A model generated the notes under the pieces. The model saw only the letters and a list, made by a program, of their open reading frames with translations, did no database searches and was not told the DNA's origin. From assembly GCF_904849725.1 (NCBI RefSeq), contig NC_058521.1, positions 430,794,676 through 430,858,675 of the forward strand: 64,000 nt of DNA, read 5' to 3'. The position numbers and the translations under genes were made by a program. This stretch comes from Hordeum vulgare subsp. vulgare. Lineage: Eukaryota > Streptophyta > Magnoliopsida > Poales > Poaceae. Below, piece after piece: positions 55,901 through 64,000 of the stretch. Numbering within the stretch: the first letter of the stretch is position 1; every line of letters starts with the position of its first letter.

Positions 55901-58433
55901 TTCCGTACGGGTTACTCTTAGATAGGCGATAAACCTGGACTAGGTACTAGTGTGGTTAACGGTCGTGGTCGACTCCCTCGCTGGGCTTCCGCTTGAAGGT
56001 TGCCGAGGTGCATGACGTGCACATGGCGATAAGTGGCGAGAGCGTGTGTGACGAAGTACACCCCTGCAGGGTTATGATCTATTCGAATAGCCGCGTCCGC
56101 GGATATGGACTACTTGGAGACATATGTTGTTCATAGATAACTTCAATGGCTACTCATAAAATTGTCAAGATAAGCGTGAGTGTCGTGGACGGCATTTCCG
56201 TATGGAGTCGGAATGATTCCACGATAGTGTATTGTTGTGGTGTTAGTGGACTCGTGTGCGAGAAAACAAGTTGTCAAAATTATTTGAAAATGCAAGTGTC
56301 TAGCCACGAGTCAAATGCTGACTTCCCGCATGAAACCCCACAATACCTTTTGATACCTTGCATGAGTAGTTAGTTCTCCTAAAGTCTTGCTGAGTACCTT
56401 CGTACTCATGTTTGTTTAATAAATGTTGCAGAGGTTGTTAATGACCCTAACGGAGGGTTCTTCATAGACATCAACGACGACGAGTAGCTGGTGTCCCAGC
56501 TACGATCTGGCCCTACGTCGGCTCTGTAGTATAGTCAGGCTATATGCCTTCTAGTTGCCATGTCTGTACCCAGACAGTTTATAACTCTTCCGCTGGCTTG
56601 TAATTGTACGACTGCTATTATGGGTCGTGAGACCCTTAATGTGTAATATTATGTGTGTGGCTCTTCCGAGCCTCTTAAATAAAGGTTGTATGTTTATGGT
56701 TATGTTGTGATGCCATCGATGTATCTATACATATCGGTATGCCATGCGTACGTGTGTCTTACTTGATATGTATGGGGTTCGAATACCTAGTCGTGAACTT
56801 TAGTAGCACTCCTTACAAGGAAATGCCCCTTTGTGATCCACTGAGCCTTGGTAGCTCGCTACTGCTCCGGACACATTGGTTGACCGGCATGTGTCCTTCT
56901 TAGCTGTTGTGTCTGTCCCCTTTGGGGAAATGTCACGCGACGTAATGGAGTCCTTGTAGCTTGCTACGACTCGTCTACGTTCGTTGATGACCGACACCTT
57001 CTTTGTTGGGTCATGTATGCCTGTCCTTGTGCGGAACTGCCACTTTGGTTTATGACTAGACATGTCGATCCGGGTTCTTTGACATTGGGATGCTAGCGAC
57101 ACTATCGCATACGTGAGTCAAAAGACGCAAACGGTCCCGGCTAAGGTAAGGCTGCAGCCGTGGAGTTAACCGTGCGTGAGACCACAAAGGGATGCGATGT
57201 GTTACAGGCTGGATTCCTATGGCTTAGGATCGGGGTCCCGACACTATGCCACTTGCAGAGTTTCAGCATCGCAGAAAGGTCAAGCCCTATGACAGCGCTA
57301 GGGTTCAGTTCACCGGAGGTGAAATGTTCTGGTCTAAGAAACAAGCTCTTATTTATGAAGATGTGATCAAGACCAAGAAGAATATATATGTACCGGTTCA
57401 GTGGATTGACATCGAACATCTGAAGAAGGACCCTGCATACTTTGGTGAAGCTCTCGCCATGGTGGAACAACTTTAGACTGAGGAGCTCATCACGTTTCAT
57501 TATGACTTTGATCCTGAGATAGTGGCTCAATTCTTTGTTAGTGTCCACTTTCACTCCGATGGGGCGCGCACTATGTCTTGGATGACAAATGAGGAGAGCT
57601 TGTCTGCCACTTGGAAGGATTTTATGGATTTATTGAACGTCCGGGATGAGGGGCTTGAGCACTCGGTTGGTTTGCGCCCACACACTAAGCCTTCTGCTAG
57701 AGCTAAGGAGAAGTTGATGCCATTCTTTATTGAGAAGATATCCCCATCTGGTGAGGTCTCCCATGTGCTGAGTCCATTCCTTGATGTCATGTACCATATA
57801 TTTTGCAACACCCTGTTTCCGCGCGTTGGCAACAAGGACCAGGTGCATTCATACCTGGTGGATATGCTTATGATGTGTCAGAAAGGGCGAACTCGTTCCT
57901 CTGGACCACTTGATGTATCTCACGTCATGTGGAGCGAGCTTCACTCGGCAGTCTTCCACCGTAAGGTCCCAATCTACGACCCTTATCTGTTTTACCCGAT
58001 CAAGAAGAAGTGGGTGTAGGCCTTCCCAATTATTCAGTTACATGCTCCCGGGTGGATTCGCCATGAGCCTATTAAGCTACGACAGAAGAACAAATGGGCC
58101 AACACCACCACTACACCTTCTGCTGCCACTCGGGATTCTGATGAGGATGAGGCTGTGGCTGAGGATGAAGCCGTTCCAGAGTCACATGTGCCTTCCTCTG
58201 CCGAGCCATCTTGGGCCAAGAAGCTCAAGGACCGGATGAAGACCTTGTTCTGCATGCAGGCGAAGGGGCAGTACATGACTCATGTTGCTCATAAGGAGAG
58301 CCGTCAGTGCGAGAAGCTGATTATGAGGAAGCTCGACGTGCACATGTCCAGTGGGTTTGAGCATGACATCACTCCTGAGGCTACTTGGATGCAAATGACA
58401 ATCTTCAGTGGGCCGAGTCTGACAAGAGTATGA
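52930..58433 (+). pseudogene. C1 env-like ORF, split by a solo LTR
   Basis: Exon-like pieces 52930-53085 and 57249-58433 join in frame when the 53086-57248 insertion (LTR plus one TSD copy) is removed. Part 1 is MGGGSRRSNPHQDASSKRPH to THTIDWDAM. Part 2 is PLAEFQHRRKVKPYD, VPVQWIDIEHLKKDP, a TAG at 57474, then FHYDFDPEIVAQFFVSVHFH and PLDVSHVMWSELHSAVFHRK, a TAG at 58017, then an acidic EDEAVAEDEA stretch and a basic SWAKKLKDRMKTL. About 450 codons in all. No signal peptide or transmembrane helix is evident, so membrane function is doubtful; Sirevirus env-like ORFs are defined by position. Function unknown. Confidence 0.75.
53086..57243 (+). mobile_element. solo-LTR-like gypsy insertion, 4158 bp
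   Basis: The TSD CTATG is perfect (53081-53085 and 57244-57248). Ends are TGTCACATCCC and GGTCCCGACA. Inside are a GC-rich block (53560-54530), an AT-rich block with AATTT/AAATT motifs (54640-55140) and a long unique part, with no PBS, PPT, gag or pol. Two blocks resemble the gypsy-1 LTR (see findings), so it is probably one large LTR left by LTR-LTR recombination. Orientation taken from that similarity. Long frames in the GC-rich block on both strands are composition artefacts. Confidence 0.75.
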
Positions 58434-59025
58434 TGAGGAGATAGAAGACGAGACTGATGAGGAGCATGTTGAGCAGTCCAGTGGCTGAGTCCTCTCCAGC
58501 TCGAGCTACCACATGTGTCGTAGGTGTCCTCTTTGCTTTTTTGGTGCCCCGATACCAAAAGGGTAGAGAGTGTAGGATTTGCGAGTTTCCTCATTTTCGA
58601 TGTTGCTTTATTTGTTGAACTTTCATTGCTACGTTGGGTGTCTTTGCTTTATGTGAGACCAAGAGACGTCATACTTTATCATATGTTGTGAGACATATGC
58701 TATTGCTCCTCTATCTTTATTATCCAGGTTATTAATAGCTTGTGAGTCTAATTATTATGTGCCCTTATCTTCACGCTCACATGCTATGCCTTGCTTCCAT
58801 GTTTAGTGCTTATTCAGTTTGTTGCAAGGATTGTCTCGTCTATAAAATCTAGGGGGACTGCTTTTCCTTGGTTGTGTGCTGGGCAGTCCATATCCTTTTT
58901 CTAAAGTATGCACACATCCACAGGGACCCTGTCTCTAGTTTGTAGATTTTGGGTTTGCATATGTTATATTTAATACCTTTAGTGCAAATCATGTATTGTC
59001 ATCAATCCACCAAAAAGGGGGAGAA
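58434..59025 (+). other. C1 3' noncoding region and terminal PPT
   Basis: T-rich sequence with no coding frame, ending in the polypurine tract AAAAAGGGGGAGAA (59012-59025) directly before the LTR. Confidence 0.8.
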
Positions 59026-60224
59026 TGTTAGGGCATATTTCTCCCTTAGTGGTTTTGGTGATTGATGACAATGCATATGTGGACTAATCGTGTGCATTGA
59101 GCATTTCAAATAATTCATGACTAGGCATAAGACGATTCGGTTCCCCTCGAAGTCTTTCAAAGACGGTTGCTTTCTACGTTTCTCTTTGATGGATTTGAGT
59201 CATAGGAAAGCCGTACTATTAAGAGGGTGTTCGCGCTAAAAAGGTTTGGGTGGAATCAACACGTACAGATTTCTATTGCACCACCTTTCCTTTGCTTCAA
59301 ATGGAGCTCCAACCATGTTTTTCCTTGTATGTGCAACAGGGCCAGCGGTAGTACCGCCCTCGGGGCGGTAGTAGTTTTTTACTACCGCTCTCTGGGAAGT
59401 AGTACCGCTCTCTGGGCGGTAGTAGTTTTTTTACTACCGCTCCGTCAAAATTTTTGCACATCCTTTTGCCTCAGCAGTAGTAGGCACGGTAGTATTTTCT
59501 TACTACCGTGGTTGGTGAGCTATCGTGCGGTAGTACCGCTCCTAGGTGGGGTAGTACCGCTCGCAGCAGCGGTAGTACCCCTTGGCTAGTGCAGTAAGTG
59601 CGGGGGGTAATGGTTGGGTTGTTCCCCCCCCACTATATAAAGGTGTATTCTTCCCTGACAAGGCCACCTCTTACCTTCCCAAGCTCCATTGTTGCTTCAA
59701 AGCTCATTCTTGCCCGATCTCTCTCTGTAGCCAATCAAACTTGTTGATTTCCTAGGGATTGGTTGAGAAGGCCCTGATCTACACTTCCGCCAAGAGATAT
59801 TTGATTCCCCCCACTAATCCCTTGTCGATCTTTTTACTCTTGGGTTTTTGAGCACCCTAGGCAGTTGATGTCACCTCGGAGCCTCATTCCATTGTGGTGA
59901 AGCTTTGTGGTCTTGTAGGGAGCCTCCAAGCTTTGTGTGGAGATAGAATGAACCTTGTTTGGAAAGGTCCGGTCGCCGCCTTCAAGGGCACCAATAGTGG
60001 AATCACGACATCTCGCATTGTGTGAGGGCGTGAGGAGAATACTTAGTTTTCTTGTGGTGTATTCCTGGCTTGCACTTGTTGTCCTTGTTGTTAGCATCAT
60101 ATAGGTTGCTCACCTAGTTGTTCATATAGAGAACCTTTTGTTGCTAGCCCTAATTTGTTAAGACAAGCTAAAAATTGATAGTTACCTATTCACCCCCCTC
60201 TAGTCAACCATATCAATCCTTTCA
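59026..60224 (+). repeat. C1 3' LTR
   Basis: 1199 bp from TGTTAGGGCATATTTC to CAATCCTTTCA. Palindromes of the type GCGGTA-G-TACCGC and hairpins GCGGTAGTA/TACTACCGC crowd 59340-59580. A TATA box CTATATAAAGG follows at 59634-59643, so the palindromes sit just upstream of the core promoter. Confidence 0.85.
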
Positions 60225-60683
60225 CCTCCGTTCGAATGTAGTCGCCTTATATTCATCCAAGAGGATAATGCTAGGACTCATGCCAATGTTGATGATCCAG
60301 TTTTTCTTGCCGCAACCCTCGGAGATGGGTGGGACATTCGTTTGGTGTGTCAGCCACTGAACTCCCCTGGTCTTAACATTCTTGATCTAGGATTCTTTGC
60401 TGCCTTACAATCATTGTTCCAGAGCTTATTTCCAGGTTCCATTGAGGGCATCGTCTGTAAGGTGTGCGAGGCATTTGAGCAATACCCAGCTGAGAGGTGC
60501 AACAGGATATTCCTGACTCTACAATCTTGCATGCACGAGGTTTTGAAGGATAAGGGTGGGCCACACTATAAGGTTCCACACATGAGGAAGCTAGTGCTTG
60601 CAAATATTGATGCCCTCCAGGTGAAATTTCCTTGTGATGGATCCATCGTCGATGAAGCAAGGGCTTTTTTACTTGGGTAGTCT
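60225..60683 (+). pseudogene. mariner-like (DD39D) transposase, C-terminal fragment
   Basis: Frame PPFECSRLIFIQEDNARTHA, then DGWDIRLVCQPLNSPGLNIL and DLGFFAALQSLF, ending GSIVDEARAFLLG with a stop. From the Asp of QEDNA to the Asp of NILDLGFF there are exactly 39 intervening residues, the plant mariner DD39D spacing. The usual acidic residue in the SPD-type motif is Gly here (NSPGLN). The first catalytic Asp and the N-terminal DNA-binding domain are missing: the C1 LTR ends at 60224 inside the gene, and the other half would lie left of C1, where it is not found. No CTCCCTCCG-type terminal repeat was seen after the stop. Confidence 0.85.
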
Positions 60684-60904
60684 GGTGCTATTTTTATGTA
60701 ATCACATCATGTAATCCATCTTTTGATTGCTATGTTGATGCAATCAAAACATTAATAAAGTCCATCGTAAACAAAAAAAGAAGCACCAAATTTCAAACAG
60801 AACAACTAGCACCATATTCCATAGCGTTGCATCACATTGTTTCACCAAAAAACAACAACTTCATCACTTGTTTAACTAGCATAAATTTTCACAACAAGTT
60901 CAAA
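60684..60904. other. AT-rich sequence after the mariner fragment
   Basis: Probably the 3' flank of the transposase gene (AATAAAG at about 60753 could be a polyadenylation signal), running into the end of the convergent minus-strand gene. Confidence 0.4.
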
Positions 60905-61795
60905 CTACACATGGTTGATCATCACCCCGTCAAACTCCGGCAGATAAATTTTCATAAACTCACACTTTGTCTTTTCATCCGGCACAGAGAATTGCTCTCG
61001 AACTGGCAATGATTCTTCCTGTGACATTGAGTGAGGAGCATAAAGACGAGATGCAGCAATGTCGCCAGCCTCTTCAACCTCCGTGTCGGCCAGCAACTCC
61101 TCGTCATGTGTCGTCTCATTGCTACTTTCTGGGTCGACTTTGCCATTGTCCACGAGCGCGCGCACCTGGTCATTGCCGTCTCCTTCCACTGTCTTTGAAG
61201 CGCTATCCGTGCTACCGCCGTGATCTAGTGCGTGCATGCTATTGTCCGCAAGCAAGCATCCCCATCGGGCACACCTCGGGCAGTTTGTGTTGTCGCGTCC
61301 ATGGCCACCACACAGAGAGCACAGGAAGCCGGGTGTGTAACCTTAGCAGTTGGACATTAGATCTTCGTCATTAGAAGATGATGCACTCACCTCCGACGAG
61401 TGTACTTCTGCATGCATGTCGCTCTCACTGCCGATGTCCTCTACGAACGCATGGCCGTTCGAATCGAGTGCCGAGAAGCCGTCGTGGCCCTCCTCGATGG
61501 CCACCTGGACGCCGAGCGGGTGAACGACGTCGTCGGCGAGCATGCCATAGCCCTCCTCCACGACCACCTGGACGCTGAGCAGGTGGAAGACGTCGTCCAC
61601 GAGCGCTCCGTCTTCCTCCTGGGTGACACCCTCTATAGGAACACCATAGTGCACGTGGACACCGCTGTCTTCAAGCGCGCCGTCGTCCTTGATGCCAAAG
61701 TCAGCGAGCATGACGTCCTCCACAAACAGGCTATCAAGCACAAGATCGTTGTCTTCTATAGGATGGATGTCTTCCCACAAGTTGGTAGAATCCAT
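60905..61795 (-). pseudogene. acidic protein gene with Cys4 motif, one internal stop
   Basis: Frame from MDSTNLWEDIHPIEDNDLVL at 61795 (an upstream ATG at 61858 adds 21 residues of poor character). Repeated units GALEDSGVHVHYGVPIE, GALVDDVFHLLSVQVVVEEG and GMLADDVVHPLGVQVAIEEG show internal duplication of an acidic/hydrophobic segment. One TAA (61343-61345) follows DEDLMSNC; the same frame then gives CSLCGGHGRDNTNCPRC (CX2CX9CX2C, zinc-finger-like) and an acidic tail to INHV. About 296 codons in all. Composition is gene-like, not LTR-like. I do not recognise the family; it could be a captured gene or a second ORF of a DNA transposon. Confidence 0.5.
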
Positions 61796-61876
61796 GGGGT
61801 TGAGCTTGACACAACGAGGAGAAAAAGATAGAGTAGAAGGTGGAGAAAACAAGCACAAACTGTGCGTACTGGCGCA

Positions 61877-61986
61877 CTCCCTCCGATTCTTTTTTGTCTG
61901 CGCATAAGAGCAGACTCGAATACCAAGACACGACTCACTTCATGTTTTATGAACACAAATGCCCCTGAATGCATGGACGGGAGGAG
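61877..61986. mobile_element. Stowaway-like MITE, 110 bp, degenerate
   Basis: Starts CTCCCTCCGATTC and ends GGACGGGAGGAG next to TA, the mariner/Stowaway terminal pattern (CTCCCTCCG with CGGAGGGAG), the right repeat having base changes. The left TA target copy reads CA. It lies just upstream of the 60905-61795 gene. Confidence 0.45.
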
Positions 61987-62243
61987 TAGCAGCTATAAAT
62001 GCCCATGCAACACATTGGCTCTACGCCCGCGTTCTTCTCTCCCTGTCTCTCTGCATGCTGCATGCACATCTCTCTCACACCATTGCGCTAGCCTATGAGA
62101 AGCTTAGCAATTTTTCTCTCCAAAAGAGATAGATCTTTCAGAGATTTTTTGCTTTGATAAAAGAATTGAAGTTTCCTCCTAAACAAACAAAGCGCCAACA
62201 ATTTCATTTTCCTCCTAAACAAGCAGAGTGCCATGAAGACTAG
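61987..62243. other. possible divergent promoter region
   Basis: Contains a plus-strand TATA-like GCTATAAATGCCC (about 61993-62005), CT-rich runs near 62040-62080 and a 24-bp imperfect direct repeat TTTCCTCCTAAACAA (62171 and about 62209). It separates a minus-strand and a plus-strand gene candidate. No coding frame. Confidence 0.35.
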
Positions 62244-62498
62244 TGTAACGTCCCGGACACACTCGTCAGCGGTCGTTATTCCTGGCGGGATCTAGGCTGG
62301 TTTCACATATCAATACTAGTCTTTTCTACGCACTTTGTCCTCACGCATGCACACCCAGGATCAACTTTCTGGTCGGTCATTCATCCTATAACTACTCCAA
62401 GCCGAGCACGCTTAACCTGTGGGTTCTGTTCAAATGGGCTCCCAGAAAAAAAGGAATTCCTTATTGATATGAGTAGTCTATTATCCATAATAAGCCAC
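62244..62498 (-). mobile_element. Cassandra solo LTR
   Basis: TGTAACGTCCCGGACACAC to CCATAATAAGCC, matching the right Cassandra LTR at 22031-22285 with many substitutions. The last ten or so bases (GGCTATCACA) are missing. It holds a decayed 5S-like domain (62357-62430; minus strand GTTAAGCGTGCTCGGC and ATAGGATGAATGACC, where the intact copy has CTAGGATGGGTGACC). No second LTR within the window, so a solo LTR older than the 21658-22294 copy. Confidence 0.85.
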
Positions 62499-62630
62499 TT
62501 TAATATAACTAGCCTAAAAAATTTGCTTACCGTCCGCCGGGGCCACGGATTTGCAGTTCCCTCCGAAACCAAAAAAACATGTCTATAAATCGAGCTGCAT
62601 GAAGAGACCAACATGCACACCTCTCCTTAA

Positions 62631-63328
62631 TCCGCATGCACTTCGCTGCATCGCCACGAACTTGTACTGGATTATCTCGACCTCAACTCTCCCATTAACT
62701 CGAACGAGGTTGAAGAACACTATGATGGCAACGGTGAGGAAATGGATTACGTGTATGTGTTCGAGGGAAGCGATGACTGTATAAATCAATATTTTCCCCT
62801 TTGATCTTATGCCATTTTTATCTTCCCCGTTGATCTGTTGTCCACGTTTGAATTTCAGAAGACACCGTTGCGGACCACGTCCATGGCGACGAAAGCGCCG
62901 TGCACGACGCCGATGCCCCAGGCGGAAGCGGAAGTGGTGGTCCGAGCCGTGCTGACCGTGTGCACGACGCGGATGCCCCACGCGGAAGCGAGAGCGGCGG
63001 TCCAAGCCGTGACGACGTCAGCGGCAGCCGCAAGAATAGCGTGCGCGGTCGCAGCTGCCTAGGCCTGACCGGGCGTGGTCGTGGGAGTTCCGTACGCAGC
63101 AGCTCTGGACGTGAGCTCGTCGTACATGGAGGCACCGCTCGTGGGAGCGTCGGACGTGGCGGCTCTAGTTGCGAGCTTGCAGTACACGGTGGCCTTGGAC
63201 GCGAGCTCGCCGTATGCACGAACAGCAGCCACCCCGACGTGGTAGGTGAAAGTTCTAACAGCATGGTCACCGACCTCGCTAGTCACGGTGTCAATGGACG
63301 TGGCCGAGTGTTGGCTTTTGAACTGTAG
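62631..63328 (+). CDS. possible two-exon gene, low-complexity protein of unknown function
   Basis: Exon A (62631-62733) reads HELVLDYLDLNSPINSNEVE up to GN, then a strong donor G|GTGAGG. Acceptor TTTGAATTTCAG ends at 62858. Joining (125-nt intron) keeps frame through EDTVADHVHGDESAVHDADA to a stop at 63326-63328, about 191 codons. Exon B contains a 57-60-bp tandem repeat giving VHDADAPGGSGSGGPSRAD and VHDADAPRGSESGGPSRDD, then RGRGSSVRSSSGREL-type Arg/Ser/Gly repeats. There is no ATG in exon A after the upstream stop (62628), so an earlier exon or a lost start is needed. DLNSP at the start is reminiscent of plant mariner transposase N-termini, but no helix-turn-helix follows; identity unresolved. 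Confidence 0.4.
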
Positions 63329-63420
63329 ACCAATTCACCCAAAGCAACCACGTACGTGAAAAAAACTAACCAACCAAGCTAGCAGACATCTGCATGGATT
63401 ATAGCACATGTAATGCAACT
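63329..63420. other. short flank, no feature seen
   Basis: AT-rich 3' flank of the gene candidate; nothing recognisable. Confidence 0.3.
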
Positions 63421-63724
63421 CTTGTACGTAGAGCTGGCTTGGGCTGACAACGAATCGATCGGGCTGATCGTCTCTTGGCATCGTCGGCGGAACACTTCGT
63501 AACGTGGCGACACAGATCGATAGACTTATTTGATGGCTACAGGCTCGTGTCGAGCCTGTCGTAATACTTTGTATTGCTTTTCGTTTTTCTTAGTGATTTA
63601 CAACGTGGGTTACATAGGTATATATAGGAGCTAACTAGTCCTATAGCTAACCTAGTCGGTTTCCTTTACTAGTCCGTCTCGGACTAACACTTCAAAATTA
63701 TAAGCAGTGTTTAACTCTAATATT
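63421..63724 (-). mobile_element. copia-like LTR (partial boundaries)
   Basis: On the minus strand a purine run AAGGGGG (about 63725-63731) precedes TGAATATTAG, and TGTTAGTCCGAGACGG starts at 63687. Either could be the LTR start. A TATA box CCTATATATACC lies at about 63617-63627, and GGCTCGACACGAGCC is a hairpin at 63543-63557. The left end is uncertain. Layout resembles small Tork-type copia LTRs and the 1-142 segment, but the sequences differ. Confidence 0.45.
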
Positions 63725-64000
63725 CACCCCCTTAAACATGACATTCTCTTTGTTCCCTACCTGGATCTCAAATGCGACTACTTGTAGGCTTCATCCTGGG
63801 CGTTGTCTTCATCGTTCCTTGTAGACTCCCAGTCGCTGTGTTTGTTATCGTCGGCTCATTCATAGCTTGACGACAACACTCCTTAGTCGCATCTTCAATC
63901 TTCACCTCTTCTTCGGTGCTTTGTAGACTGTCCTTCCAACCATCGAGGGCACATCTTTTGAACCTGAGTGTGACCATACTTTGGTCTAACTTTGAATTCC
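63725..64000 (-). other. probable 3' internal end of the copia-like element at the right edge
   Basis: If 63421-63724 is a 3' LTR, this is the end of its internal region, with the PPT beside it. A 69-codon minus-strand frame (MVTLRFKRCALDGWKDSLQS) has no recognisable RNase H motif. It continues beyond the window. Confidence 0.3.

Larger units (their letters stand above)
23978..60224 (+). mobile_element. C1: Sirevirus-type copia element, split by nested elements
   Basis: Plus-strand pieces 23978-27045, 48721-53085 and 57249-60224 read in order as gag, protease, gag-pre-integrase, integrase, RT, RNase H, a spacer, an env-like gene, a PPT (59012-59025) and a 3' LTR (59026-60224). RNase H is followed by a further ORF, gag carries a long coiled-coil region, and noncoding parts have repeated palindromes; together these mark the Sirevirus lineage (Maximus-like among Triticeae families, by my recognition). 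The 5' LTR and PBS are missing: the element starts abruptly beside the gypsy-1 3' LTR at 23978. Many stops and frameshifts disable every gene. Confidence 0.85.

Noticed and set aside
52930..58433. Classical retroviral envelope gene
   Set aside because: No signal peptide, fusion peptide or transmembrane anchor visible; the env-like label rests only on position after RNase H.
61987..62100. Promoter of the minus-strand gene at 61795
   Set aside because: The clear TATA-like motif points the other way (plus strand); no good minus-strand TATA found at the right distance.

Overview
The window is nuclear DNA of a grass, almost certainly tribe Triticeae (wheat, Aegilops or barley group). The evidence is an Angela/BARE-type copia element, a Cassandra TRIM with a 5S-rRNA-like domain, several Athila-lineage gypsy elements using a tRNA-Asp primer site, a Sirevirus-type copia with an env-like gene, a DD39D mariner transposase fragment and a Stowaway-like MITE. 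More than 90% of the window is nested, decayed retrotransposon. No bacterial features, CRISPR arrays or intact ordinary multi-exon genes were seen. Family names rest on motif and LTR-end recognition, not on a database search.

Layout. 1-2261: a copia-like LTR end abutting one exon of a small membrane-protein gene (minus strand), a tRNA-like pol III relic and three consecutive tandem duplications. 2262-23977: a chromodomain-type gypsy element (plus strand) with a start-truncated 5' LTR, a met-tRNA-like PBS, an internal region whose only recognisable coding part is the integrase/chromodomain tail, and a 3' LTR. Its 5' LTR is broken by a gag-only Athila-like element (3850-8357, minus). Its 3' LTR holds an internally deleted Angela element (15330-20347, minus, TSD CCTCA) and a Cassandra TRIM (21658-22294, minus).

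23978-60224: a Sirevirus-type copia element (plus strand) split twice. At its gag-pre-integrase region sits a 21.7-kb Athila-lineage element N1 (27046-48720, minus, TSD GTGAA/GTGTA). N1 itself holds a solo LTR N3 in its protease (34175-35719, TSD GGTAG) and element N2 in its gag (37011-46963, minus, TSD CATAC). The env-like gene of the Sirevirus is split by a 4.16-kb LTR-only insertion (53086-57243, TSD CTATG). The Sirevirus 3' LTR abuts the C-terminal part of a mariner transposase (60225-60683).

60684-64000 is the least repetitive part: a broken minus-strand gene with a Cys4 motif, a Stowaway-like MITE, a Cassandra solo LTR, a possible two-exon plus-strand gene with a 125-nt intron, and another copia-like LTR at the right edge.

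How the parts relate. The TSDs give a relative order: mariner, then Sirevirus, then N1, then N2 and N3; and separately gypsy-1, then Angela and Cassandra. N1 carries gag, protease, RT, RNase H, integrase and a second ORF. N2 has gag, protease and a different second ORF but no RT or integrase, so it could only move by using enzymes from an element like N1. The most interesting shared design is in N1, N2 and the Sirevirus: each has an LTR-like module just upstream of its extra ORF and a second, internal polypurine tract.
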